A stretch of DNA of 64,000 nt. Source: Aldrovandia affinis. Its lineage: Eukaryota; Chordata; Actinopteri; Notacanthiformes; Halosauridae. A program made the position numbers and the translations under genes. The DNA is taken from positions 1,062,675-1,126,674 of the forward strand of contig JAINUG010000047.1 of the NCBI GenBank assembly GCA_029706075.1, given 5' to 3'. Below are positions 14,516 through 24,597 of this stretch, piece by piece; the stretch's first letter is position 1, and each line of letters starts with the position of its first letter. The notes beneath the pieces are model-generated. The model was not told the origin of the DNA. It did not search any database and saw only the letters and a program-made list of their open reading frames with translations.

Positions 14516-14893
14516 CAGCCTTCTTCCTATACAGTCAGGTTCAGAATTATTGACACCCTCGATGAGCAAAAAAGACTGTATAAAAACGGAATACAGATCA
14601 TTCGCTTTTTTATGCTAAACATATGGGAAAACTATATATTTTATTGTAATACAATTATTCTCATTTTTATTATTTTTTATTGAGTAATACTATTTTTTTC
14701 TGAAAAATGTAGGTGTCAGAATTATTGGCACCCCTAATGATTCATTTAAATAAAACCAAACAAAGTTAAATCTGCAATACAATTTTACTTATTTAATCTC
14801 AGTTTTAAGGAACTGTAGTATGGTTGTATCCTGTTTCACTAGGGTATAAAAATGAGGTAACACGCCTGTAAAATCCCTTTGTAATCCATCACC

Positions 14894-15835
14894 ATGGGGA
14901 AAGCCAAATAACTGTCTAATCAAGAGACAGATGTTGTTAACCTACACAAGTAAGATAATGGGTAAAAAATGCATACATGAATAAACATACCACTAACCAC
15001 TGTTAGGGCAATAATAAATATGTTTCAAACCTATGGAACAGTTGTAAACTTGCCAGGAAGAGGACACACATGCACATTGTCCACATTCACAGTGTGGAAG
15101 ATGGTGAGGGAGCCAAAGGAGAACCCAAGGACCACAGTTGAAGAACTGCAGATTGTAATTGCATCTTGGGGTCAAAAAGTCTCAAAGTGAACCACAGGAC
15201 ACCACCTACATTCCAGCAGGCTCTTTGTAAGGGTTGTATAAAGAAAAATCCTTACTGAGAGCAACCAACAAATTCAAGGATCTGGAGTTTGCTGAACATC
15301 ATTCGAATTATGACTGGATGAGACCAAAATTGAAATTTTGGGCCATGTGCACTATCGATATGTTTGGCGTCAAAAGAGGGGCATCATACCTACCGTCCAA
15401 TATGGTGGTTGATCATTGATGCTTTGGGGCTGATTTGCTGCCAGTGGTCCAGGGGCTCTGGTTAAGATCAATGGCATAATGAATTCCATAAAATAATAGG
15501 ACATTTTAACACCTGGTTGCCTCTGCCAGGAAGCTGAGACTTAGCCATAGGTAGATCTTCTAACAAGACAAAGACCCCAAACATACCTCAAAATCAACAC
15601 AGAAATGATTCAGTGAAAAACCATCTCACTACTATCTCAGTCCCCAGATCTTAAACCCTGAAAACATGTGGTCTGAATTGAAGAGGGCAGTCCATAAGCA
15701 CAAACCTAAGGATATCAAGGATCTTGAAAGATTCTGCATGGTAAATGGTCCAAATATGTTCTCCAACCTTATTAAACATTATAGAAATAGTGCTATTACC
15801 GGGGGAAGGCTGCACTAAGTACTAAAAAAAGGGGT
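14894..15835 (+). pseudogene. Tc1 transposase pseudogene (copy B)
   Basis: The ancestral start is the ATG at 14894. It reads M-G-K-A-K, then TAA at codon 6 (14909-14911), where related transposases have a glutamate codon. The following text resembles the family's N-terminal helix-turn-helix region. Around 15230-15480 a DDE-core-like region can be followed across frames. The final segment near 15650-15800 resembles the usual C-terminus, where the element's codons run toward the 3' inverted repeat. Multiple stops and shifts make it non-functional. The early stop at the same codon as in copy A is noteworthy. Confidence 0.65.
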
Positions 15836-15897
15836 GCCTGTTGTTGTAAAGAAATGCATCATTTGAAAAATGTGTTATTTTTGTTGATTCCATTCAA

Positions 15898-17103
15898 CCT
15901 TTTTTCAACTTTCTCTTTCTGCTTTTTTCCAAATTTTTGTCCCAATTTAGTAGCTGTTACAACCCACTAAAACCGCCCGCACTTCATTAGCCGGGTTGTC
16001 GGGTAGTGAACCAAACGGGACGCGACAAACATTTATTGTTTGCTAGTATATATATTGTGTGTATATATATTCTTCATCACACTCTCCAAAACACTCTCCA
16101 CAACCACCAACTTACTCCCTCCCAGTGTGACACAAATAAGTCCTTTATATAGGACTCCAAATGGCCTTCAGCTGTCCGTAGTCCCAATCGCTTGACTTCA
16201 TGCAGGTGACTGTGGCCTCCAGTGGCTCCCAAGAATTAAAGAGGCAAGAATTATCCTACCCCTTGGGATGCCACAATATATAAATATAGAATTTTATTGA
16301 CAGCAGGTTAAATAAAAGACATACATAAAAAATAGGGAATAAGAAGACACAAATCAACAGCTAGCTAAACTAATCTCAAAAAGAAAATTCTACCCAACTC
16401 CCGGGGGCAAAACAAAATGGGTGAATCTTCATGCAAGCTAGATAAACCCTACTCTAACTCTTCCTATCTAACCCAAAAGGTGCTCAAAAGAAAGGAAGAT
16501 AAAACAAACAAAAACACAATCAAAAAGCATTTGCAAAGTTCTCTCCAAAAGTCAAACATTCAGCTGGTCTGCAAGTCAAAAAGGCAAAAGACTGTAGCTC
16601 CACTCCTTATATTCTCCAGACAGGGGCATGGCCAGATGAGGTCAAGGAGAACGCAGCTGAAAAACACTTTAATTTACAGACAGCTTGATCACGTGTTCCC
16701 AGGGTGGCGTCAATTGGTAATCAAGCCCCTGTCGTTTAACAGACATTCAGGGGTCAAGTTTTGTCCAACCGCAACATTAGCCAATTATACCCTCTTTTTC
16801 ATGTCAACCCTCCCTCATATTTGAGAGCTCGCTGCCGTAGTCCTGAAACTGCCAGTGACATGTGGCACCGCACACCTCCTCCGAGCTGGAACCCGCCAAG
16901 CCGTCACTGTAACTCCAGTATACACACTCCTATACACAGCAAGCTCGTATCAGCTTCCCTCCCCCCACCCTGGGGCGGACAGCCAATTGCCGCCCCCTAG
17001 TGGCACTCCCGGCCAGAGCCGAAACTGGTGCGACCTGGTGGAATCGAACCCCGGTCGCAGTGGGCAGCGTCGGATGTTCTACCGCTACACCACCCGGGAG
17101 GTC
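15898..17103 (-). mobile_element. tRNA-derived SINE (family A), split by an insert
   Basis: The SINE lies inside Tc1 copy B, flanked by an 8-bp direct duplication CCATTCAA (15890-15897 and 17104-17111). Its head is at the right end on the minus strand. The head has a perfect pol III A box (TGGTGTAGCGG) and B box (GGTTCGATTCC) in a tRNA-like segment at about 17030-17103. The body continues leftward to 16778, and the tail resumes at 15954-15898 with the CCAATTTAGTAGC end. Without the 823-bp insert it is about 383 bp. Related copies or scraps lie at 58445-58725 and 61300-61352. It would be mobilised in trans by a partner LINE. Confidence 0.8.
15955..16777 (-). mobile_element. LTR-like insert inside the SINE
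   Basis: This sequence interrupts family A SINE at a TAGC duplication (15951-15954 and 16778-16781). Its ends are TGTTAC and GCAACA, so it has the TGTT..AACA ends expected of LTR elements. On the minus strand the left 318 bp (16272 down to 15955) look like a complete LTR. They start TGTGGCATCCC, have a TATA-like CTATATAAAGG near 16150-16160 and an AATAAA near 16030, and end GTTGTAACA. The U3-like part is recognisably related to the solo LTRs at 38915-39445 and 45466-46065. The right part (16273-16777) has its own TATA-like and AATAAA motifs. Whether this is one long LTR or a composite of two is unresolved. Confidence 0.6.
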
Positions 17104-17299
17104 CCATTCAATCATTAATAAAGTAAAATATTTTCCACGTGTCAGAAAATTACAATATATCTCAGCGATAGTTTTATTTGTTTTCTAGTATTTATGCTCA
17201 TTTTCATCAAGGTTGCCAATAATTCTGGACCGGACTGTATATATACAGCGCCCCTTTAAATCTACACCCCATCTCAAAAATATCCTTTTATTGCCAGAA

Positions 17300-17690
17300 A
17301 TTAAAACATACTTTAACCACCTTTATTTACACATTTTACCCTACAACTTCCATTTAAAAAAGAAAATTCTCAAAATTTCTAAACATAAATAAAAACTAAA
17401 AACTACAATAACTTAGATTGATAAGTCTACACCCACTGAGTTAGTACTTGGTAGAAGCACCCTTGCTTGCATTACAGTCATGAGTCTGTTTGGATATGTC
17501 TCTACCAGCTTTGCACCTACATTGTTCAACGTTTGCCCATTCTTCCCGACAGAAGTGTTCAAGCTCAGTCTGATTGTGTGGGGATGGTCAATGGACTGTG
17601 CATTTTCAACCACAACTCACTTTTGACATTCTCAAGTGTTCTTTTATGCGCATCAGTCTTAATTTGAGCAGAAGCAGTATGACATAAGGA
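17300..17690 (-). pseudogene. Tc1-type transposase C-terminal fragment
   Basis: A minus-strand open frame at 17613-17413 matches the usual C-terminal region of fish Tc1-like transposases. It has a VGAKLVETYPNRL block and then a lysine-poor version of the A.KG.STKY ending. It is followed downstream on the minus strand by AT-rich 3' sequence ending near GATTTAAAGGGGCGCTG (about 17246-17262). Only the end of the gene remains, with no catalytic triad. It belongs to a different Tc1 family from copies A and B and abuts copy B's right TA. Confidence 0.6.
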
Positions 17691-17790
17691 AGAGGAGCAC
17701 TCGCACATTATTTATTCTTCCATATTAGCTATTCTCTCTAATTTGTATCATGGTATTTTGGTATTTCAGTGTTTTTATTAACAAATCATA

Positions 17791-18260
17791 CATTTCTGGT
17801 TACATTTGTCTCAAAAAGATGCTCAGAGAAATTGTAATGTTAGAAAAAGCATGTGGTTTAATATTAAAAAGGAAATGTAAAGAACAAAAAAGTTAACTAG
17901 GCAGTAATATCACCGAGTGAACATTTGAAATCAATAAAACTTCTGGAAAAAAGCATACAAACCAAGTTCAAATTGTTCTCTCAATACTCTCCCCAATAAA
18001 GGAAGGAATGGTATAATACATGTTTAAAACTTGCACGAGGGTGGGCTTGGTGGTTGTATTTATATTAATTTTCAAGACTCCTCTCATTTAATGATGTATC
18101 CGTTTGACAACATTTCTGGTTACATTTGTTCAACAGAGAAATTGTAATGTTATAGTTGAGTTAAAAGTGAAAGTACAAACCAAGTTCAAATTGTTCTCTC
18201 AATACTCTCCCCAATAAAGGAAAGAACATGTATTTATATTAATTTTAACAAGACTGTTCA
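17791..18260. repeat. Imperfect tandem duplication
   Basis: Copy 1 starts at 17791 and copy 2 at 18111 with the same CATTTCTGGTTACATTTGT. Both contain AGAGAAATTGTAATGTTA, a shared block of about 45 bp from 17957 and 18174 (ACAAACCAAGTTCAAATTG and onward), and a TATTTATATTAATTTT end. Copy 2 is shorter through internal deletions. The origin is unknown. Confidence 0.75.
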
Positions 18261-18660
18261 TTAGCTACCAATTACTCTTTACCACAAGACTAGTAGGTTT
18301 TCCCAGATGCAGTGTTTTTGGTAAATGGTAACATGAACTTTAGCATGTGGCTTCACTGCAGATAACAATGTAAATTCACCCCTAAAGTACAGGTAAAATA
18401 AGTAACTAAATTAGATTGTTGAGAATTCAAATGTGCCAATTTTCAAACATTAAATTAATTTTTTATTTAATTTAAGTCAAAGACTTGGAATGATATCTGC
18501 ATTGGTGTGAGAAAAGTTGAAAAATTTAGATATTGATGTTACCTATAACTAAGGCCCAGAGAAAATCTTGGGTTGAAAATATTGCATGTATTTAAATCCT
18601 CCACCATGCCGTCAATGGAGTTTCTATTTCAAAATATGTCAAACAATAATTTAATGAATT

Positions 18661-18780
18661 ACATTTACATTTTTACATTTTAAGCATTTAGCAGACGCTC
18701 TTTTCCAGAGCGACTTACAAGATGTGCATCAATACATGGTAGGAACAATCATAGTTAGCGCACGAGATCAGTGCAGGAAT
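18661..18780 (-). mobile_element. SINE tail fragment (TTTAGCAGACGC family)
   Basis: The block contains CATTTAGCAGACGCTC, then CCAGAGCGACTTACAA, the conserved 3' tail carried by many teleost SINEs and seen again at 27760-27800. The tRNA-like head is missing, so only the tail side is present here. Confidence 0.6.
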
Positions 18781-20090
18781 ACAGCAATAGACATCATTGC
18801 GACAATCATCTCAGTTAATCATTTAATTACCTCATAAGAAGAATGACAGTGCAATGTTTATGTCTATTGACACTTATCACATGAAAAAGGTGTAGCATAT
18901 TAGGTGTAGCATAATTCTGCAATAAATAATCATTTAAAAAGTACATTTAAAATAGTTTTTCTTTGAAGAGGTGGGAAATCCTGAAATAAAATGAGGAGCA
19001 ACCTGCCCTACAGTGTTAAAATATATTGGAAGACAAAAAAATAAAACAAGCTATTTGCAGCAGGGGCACATATATACAAACAGGAGCAGATGTGGATATC
19101 ACATTTGAAAAGTTAAATGTAATCATTGTCATTTGGTTTACTGTAACTTAATTCATGATGTGTGAAAACCCTCCCAATAAGATAAACTTCTATTTCGCAT
19201 TTACAGAATTAGTAAAAAAAGTAGATAAATTAAATTATCGTCAGTAGCTGACACAAACTCCAAATTGGGGTCAGATATTGATGATGCTGCTGTCACTCCT
19301 CCATTGGATACAGATCCCAATCAACTCACCAATACCTGGTATACAAGCTGGCTGTTGTAGCTAGATAGACAATGTGAAGTGCCAATTAGCAAGCTCATTG
19401 GGTATATATAGTGTTCTGATTTCAACATTTCAGAGCTGAAGAGAGGTTGTTAGTCAGCTCTGTTGTAAGTCAGTCTGTGAGTGAGTATAGCAAGCAAACT
19501 AGGCTAGCTAGTTAGCTACTTCACAGAGTGAGAATAATTATCTCCCTAGCTATAAAACAAACAAACTTGAAATAAAAAGCAGGATGTACTTTACAGGAAT
19601 GTTATGGTTTAAGAATAGTTAAAGCTAGCCCATACCTTGTCATGGCATTGTTGTTTCTGTGGCTAAACATTAAACTTGCCCACTTTCACTCGTTGACCCT
19701 GTTGACAGTCAGTGCTAGCTAACTGCATTCATGTTTATAATATTATGATCATTGTTATGTTTGTGGAAAATGGCAAATGCAACTTGGATATTGTAAACAA
19801 GATGATATATTTTCAATGATAAAACTAGCTCAACATCACATTCACTTTCATTTTTTGCGAGCAACCACTAGTTAACAATGTGAAAAACTGTGAGTGAAAG
19901 CTATTCATTCATTAGTTATGTTAATTCTGCAGCTATTTTTGAATAATAGGTAACAATAATATATTATTAGTTAGGTTCATGTGGCATGGAGCTAGCTACT
20001 GGTGCGAACTCTAAAAGTGCATGTTTCTGCAGTGGACACAAACTCAGCTGAAAGGTTCAGAGGGGAAGGAGGAGGAGTAGGGAAGAACAG
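18781..20090. other. Gene-free AT-rich stretch
   Basis: I see no gene or clear element. GCTAGCTAGTTAGC-type repeats recur near 19500-19520. The rest is unassigned. Confidence 0.45.
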
Positions 20091-20523
20091 GGTGATTTAT
20101 GCCAGGGGGGAAGTTGTACCACCCCTTGTTTCTAGAAAACCATAGAAGAAATTGGGCATGTGACCACACATTTTCGAAGAGTCATCCATTTTACTCACCC
20201 TGCGATGAAGAGAGGCACATGGAATAAGTTGTAAGCACATTTAAAACGTTTTTTGCCGTTCAAAGTGAATGTTTTATGTTCAAGGTTTCATGATTATTGT
20301 GTCTGAACAATTACAGACAAGTTTGAAAAAATCTCACACATGTGTTAGTGCTTTAGGAAGCTACAATATGAGGCTATAGTGTTAGCATGATGTTAGCTCT
20401 AAACTGATGGATTATACAAGTTTGTTAAAATGGCAAAATGGGGTGTGGTAATTTGTGCCAAAGGGTCTGGGGTAAGTTGTGCCATCCAACAGTGCTGACC
20501 TGCCTGTACCATCAACCCATGAC

Positions 20524-21702
20524 ATGAGTCCGGCTCATCAGCAGTTCCAGACCCAGAGGAGCCACTTGCTACTCTGCCTGAACCATTAAACAGAATCATG
20601 AATCCTGAACACTCATCCTTAAGTGATGCTACTGGTTCTCCTGCCCATTCGGGGTATGTGTCCCCAGGAGACATACTTCCCTTACCTAAAGCCACATCAA
20701 CTAAACCTAGAATGAAAAGGAAGAAAGTAAAAACAAAAATCTTGACCGACACACCAGAAAAGCTGGAGCTGGAGAAGGCACACAATGACAGAGAAAATAA
20801 AAATGCTGAAAAAGAGAAGAAAGGGGCTGAAAAGGAGAAGAAAAAGAATGAAAAAGAGAATAAAAAGGCTCTGAATGGGTAAAAACAAACCAAAACCAAG
20901 AAGAAAACTGTTGTCTACAGTAGCTCAGAAGAAAGTGACATAACCATTCCGCTTAACGACACCACTGACTCTGATAGTTCAGAAGATGACCAAAGTGATG
21001 ATGATGGTGACAAGAATCTGTCTGCTGGTGACTTTGTCATTGTGAACTTTGCAGGTAAAAAGAAATCACATAATTACATTGGATTGGTGGAGAAGATTGA
21101 TATTGATATTGGCGAATAAACTGATGTAAACTAAACTAAAGTTTCTAAGGCGAAGTCGTAGGAGTTCTGTGGATGGGAAGCCCATCTTCGCATTCAAAGA
21201 GAATGATGAAGGAGTCATCCCTAGAGGTCATGTGCTCAAGAAACTACCCATCCATCCATCCATCCATTGTCTAAGCCGCTTATTCCTGGTCAGGGTCGCG
21301 GGGGGGTGCTGGAGCCTATCCCAGCATGCGTTCCGGGCGAGAGGCAGGAATACACCCTGGACAGGTCGCCAATCCATCGCAGGGCACACACACCATTCAC
21401 TCACACACTCATACCTACGGGCAATTTAGACTCTCCAATTTGCCTAACGTGCATGTCTTTGGACTGTGGGAGGAAACCGGAGTACCCGGAGGAAACCCAC
21501 GCGGACACGGGGAGAACATGCAAACTCCGCACAGAAAGGCCCCCAGCCTGGATTCGAACCCGAGACCTTCTTGCTGTGAGGCGACAGTGCTATCCACTGC
21601 ACCACCGTGCCGCCAAGAAACTACCCACACCGCAAAAACTTGTTGGAACAGCCAGAAGGGAGCAGAATTTCATATTCCCCTGCAGCATTGACAAGTGAGA
21701 TG
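20524..21702 (+). pseudogene. Pogo/Tigger-like transposase C-terminal remnant
   Basis: The frame opens at 20524 and reads through 20880 into a lysine- and glutamate-rich stretch (ENKNAEKEKKGAEKEKKK). After a stop at 20879-20881 it continues with a serine/aspartate-rich tail (YSSSEESD, then DSDSSEDDQSDDD), a GDFVIVNFAGKKK.HNYIG block, and further KFLRRSRR and DGKPIFAFKEND text. It finishes after the SINE with KLVGTARREQNFIFPC. This order is typical of the C-terminal tail of fish pogo/Tigger-family DDE transposase-like proteins. The N-terminal DNA-binding and catalytic domains are absent. Stops at 20881 and about 21118, a frameshift and the 363-bp SINE with its duplication break it. Family naming is from memory of the motif order. 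Confidence 0.55.
21251..21613 (-). mobile_element. 363-bp tRNA-headed SINE (family B), copy 1
   Basis: It is inserted in the pogo-like reading frame with a 14-bp direct duplication CAAGAAACTACCCA (21237-21250 and 21614-21627). On the minus strand it starts GCGGCACGGTGGTGCAGTGG and has an A box TGGTGCAGTGG and B box GGTTCGAATCC. It ends in tandem ATGG units. Length and sequence match the copy at 24224-24586 with roughly a dozen differences. The clean duplication and A/B boxes suggest a fairly recent, LINE-driven insertion. Confidence 0.9.
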
Positions 21703-21925
21703 TTGAGTAGTAGCCCGGTTCTGTGAAGAGAATTGCAGTCGATTTGGTCTTCATTTTGAACTTGATTTTGTTCTGAAAATTTTAAATAGGCCTTGTTGAA
21801 GAAAATTGCAGCATTTTCAAGTGGGATGTTGAGTAGTAGCCTGGTTCTGTGAGAATTGCAGTCGATTTTGTTCTTCATTTTGAACTTGATTTTGTTCTGA
21901 AAATGTTAAATATGTAGGCCTACTT
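21682..21925. repeat. 126-bp tandem duplication
   Basis: Two units start with GCAGCATT at 21682 and 21808. Both contain GATGTTGAGTAGTAGC, GAATTGCAGTCGATTT and TTCATTTTGAACTTGATTTTG. The first unit includes the last codons of the pogo-like frame, so the duplication copied the gene's 3' end and what followed it. The unit boundary motif GGCCTTGTTGAAGAAAATTG appears a further time near 22285. Confidence 0.8.
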
Positions 21926-22708
21926 AAAACATCTCATCTCAAGTATTTGACATGGTATTTACATATTTCATCCCATCCTTTCACCAACCTCTCAAAGCCT
22001 TTTACACACCATCACGGTTTAATGCTCGAAACAGAGACTGAAAACGGGCCAAAAAGAATGTTTGATGGGCCTACTCTTGACGAGGTAGTAATTATTGGAA
22101 ATTGAGTTTGTGTGATACAGTTTTTCTTTGTCCCAGTAAAATCTGATTTCCTTGAGCTTCATTAATCCAGATAACTCTACATACGTAAAGTCTGGGATGA
22201 GGAGTGGAGACGTACGCTTGTGAAGTTCCCAGAGTTCTAACCTTGAGACGCTCTATATTGTACTGTATAGCCTACTGTAGGCTAGGCCTTGTTGAAGAAA
22301 ATTGGCCTTTGAAGTTGTAAACTTTATCTTTAAATAAAACATTTAAGAAGTCATTTGGTATTGAATTTGTCTTGCTTTGATATAGCATTATATGGCACAA
22401 AGGTGAAAATGTTAGAAAAGTTTATTTTACAAAGTGATTATTCAACATAATCAATGGCAGTTGGAATATTACTGTCATGCCCCACTTTAAATCCTCTTAA
22501 GTAAAAACTGGCACAAAACGCTCTCCCCTAGGGCTCAACATATGCATTTGCTCTAGAGTGCCCGCATGCAGGCGGGAAAGAAGCATTGCTGTGTACGGCA
22601 AGGCTAGCTAGCAAGCTGGCTGGCGGAATAGGTAACTGATTGTAATCTGTCAGCAGTTGGAGCTAACTAGTTTGTGGTATCTTGCACAGATTATTGGTGT
22701 AACAGTAG

Positions 22709-23662
22709 TAGAACTGGGCGAAAAAGAACAAACAAATCATTTTGAACAAATCATTCACTTGCTCGAATCATACCGAGTCTGTAATGGTATGTACTGGTTC
22801 CTCCTACTCGAGTTTCCCTCGCCAGCAGCTCTTCCAATGTTGGGCTAGTTGCCCTCCCCTCCCCGCCGCCCGCCTACTCTTTCAATCTTATATGCATCGG
22901 GCAAATGGCTTCTGTGAATGATAAAGGTACAGGCTACAGTGAGCCACAGAACCACTGTCAATGATCGCCATATAAGTATTGCAATAGGCTTAGACAATTT
23001 GTTACAGTATACCTTCTCAAGCAAATGTTTTAAAACTGGAGCTCGACTCGACTCGACATGGTGGTGGTACTGATACAGCAAACTTAAGCTCGACTCGACT
23101 CGACATGGCACTGGTACTAAACGATGTAGACGCTGCTCGTCTCAGACCAGACAGCTTGCAGCTGAGCCTGTGGTATTTGGCAAGGTTCGCTGCTGCGGTT
23201 TTCTGTTTGGTTGGTAGTACTTGCTGAGCCTGTTGATGACGTAGTGTTAACTCTATATACTCAAGCCATATTACAAACAAGTTTAAATAAAAGTGCGCTT
23301 TTGCACTTTGTAAATTATTTTCTTTACAAATAACAGTTGACCTAACACAGAGTAAAACATTTTTTATTAAATTAAAAACTTCATGTCAGTCACCATCTAA
23401 AAATGTAATGAAACAGAAACAAAAACAATTATAAATAGGCATACAATTAAATAGGATATCAGGCCGTCTACTCATAAAATCAGACATTTAATAAGAGTTG
23501 ATGTGTAAGGCATACAGGACACTGCCCCGGAAGTTATAAAGGCCAGATAGCTCAATCTTAGAAAAAACCTGAAAACCCGAAAAACTCGAAAAGTTAGATT
23601 AATTTAGAGGTACTGACTCGAATTGAACGATTCATCAAAAATAATTGAACTGCCCAGTACTA
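22709..23662. mobile_element. Non-autonomous hAT element, 954 bp
   Basis: The terminal repeats are TAGAACTGGGCG at the left and CTGCCCAGTACTA at the right, whose complement begins TAGTACTGGGC. They are bordered by an exact 8-bp duplication AACAGTAG (22701-22708 and 23663-23670), the target size of the hAT superfamily. Subterminal AATCATT/GAACGATTCA motifs also mirror each other. No transposase is encoded. A CTCGACTCGACTCGACATGG segment occurs twice, at about 23042 and 23089. Confidence 0.85.
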
Positions 23663-24223
23663 AACAGTAGTGGTGTTAAGGCAGGCTAGCTTGCTTGGAA
23701 TAATAGTTAAACTAATTAACTAGCTAGCTAAATTGGTGTGAAATATACTGTACCTTTCTAACCCAAATCCTATTCCCTTCTGGAAAGCCTGCCTCGGTCT
23801 TTTCACCACTGGTCTCCTATTTTCCCCTCGACTTTGGTTAAAACAGATGGTAATGCTGTTGGTTTTAAGACCCGGGAGATTGTCATCTCCTGAAATCGCT
23901 CATCATGGTATTCTTAAAAACAGTCTGCAATTAAATGGTCACTACATTAGGTAGTGCTTTAGATCTCTCACTGACCACTTACTCCTGGTGCATTGCACCC
24001 ATTTTCCATTAATGATGGGAACCTATGGACAATTATCCGCTTTTCCTGATTTGCCACACCAGCTACCACATATCTACACACCATTTAATGCTATTTTCCA
24101 CAACTTATCTCTGTCTTATATTGGCTCCCTTGAGCTTTGTCCTAAACAAATGCCCAACTCGACATCATGGAATGTTCCCAAAAATAGAACATGGTTTAAA
24201 AATACTGTTTTAATGTTTTTTGT

Positions 24224-24586
24224 AAGCGGCACGGTGGTGCAGTGGATAGCACTGTTGCCTCACAGTAAGAAGGTCTCGGGTTCGAATCCAGGCCGGGCGG
24301 GGGCCTTTCTGTGCAGAGTTTGCACGTTCTCCCCGTGTCCATGTGGGTTTCCTCCGGGTACTCCGGTTTCCTCCCACAGTCCAAAGACATGCACGTTAGG
24401 CTAATTGGAGAGTCTAAATTGCCCGTAGGTATGAGTGTGTGAGTGAATGGTGTGGGTGCCCTGCGATGGATTGGCGACCTGTCCAGGGTGTATTCCTGCC
24501 TCTCGCCCGGAACGCATGCTGGGATAGGCTCCAGCCCCCCCACCCTGACTAGGAATAAGCGGCTTAGACAATGGATGGATGGATGG
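24224..24586 (+). mobile_element. 363-bp tRNA-headed SINE (family B), copy 2
   Basis: It is flanked by an 11-bp direct duplication ATGTTTTTTGT (24213-24223 and 24587-24597). It has a perfect A box TGGTGCAGTGG (24235-24245) and B box GGTTCGAATCC (24279-24289), and a tail of ATGG units. The body matches copy 1 closely but lies in the opposite orientation, so the two form a long inverted repeat about 2.6 kb apart around the hAT element. Confidence 0.92.
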
Positions 24587-24597
24587 ATGTTTTTTGT

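Larger units (their letters stand above)
14532..17237 (+). mobile_element. Tc1-like transposon copy B, with nested insertions
   Basis: The terminal inverted repeats are visible. The left end begins CAGTCAGGTTCAGAATTATTG at 14532, and the right end reads CAATAATTCTGGACCGGACTG, finishing at 17237. Each is bordered by a TA dinucleotide (14530-14531 and 17238-17239), the Tc1/mariner target. The span is 2706 bp. Removing the SINE-plus-duplication insert (15898-17111, 1214 bp) leaves 1492 bp, a normal Tc1 length, which supports the nesting model. An internal subterminal repeat (GAATTATTGGCACCCC) lies near 14718-14736. The element is inactive. Confidence 0.85.
20098..22530 (+). mobile_element. Probable pogo/Tigger-like transposon remnant
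   Basis: The block holds the tail of a pogo-like transposase gene (20524-21702). Its margins carry similar sequences in inverted orientation: CCAGGGGGGAAGTTGTACCACC at the left from 20102, and GGCACAAAACGCTCTCCCCTA at the right, ending near 22531. Each is next to a TA. A related GGGTAAGTTGTGCCAT lies at 20469. The repeats match only partly, so the boundaries are tentative. If they are right, the element lost most of its transposase by internal deletion and later received the SINE at 21251. Confidence 0.4.

Noticed and set aside
17029..17103. tRNA gene suggested by A and B boxes
   Set aside because: The cloverleaf is not intact, and the segment is the head of a SINE with target duplications. 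The same applies to the heads near 24224, 21613, 27902 and 41735.
20399..20899. Minus-strand frame of 166 residues rich in Phe and Ser
   Set aside because: It is the antisense of the Lys/Glu-rich transposase tail. Its composition is explained by AAG/GAA repeats on the other strand.
21267..21698. Plus-strand frames of 121-143 residues
   Set aside because: They run through the SINE at 21251-21613 on its antisense strand.
24196..24543. Minus-strand 115-residue frame resembling the one at 21267
   Set aside because: The similarity is due to the two SINE copies, not to a gene family.
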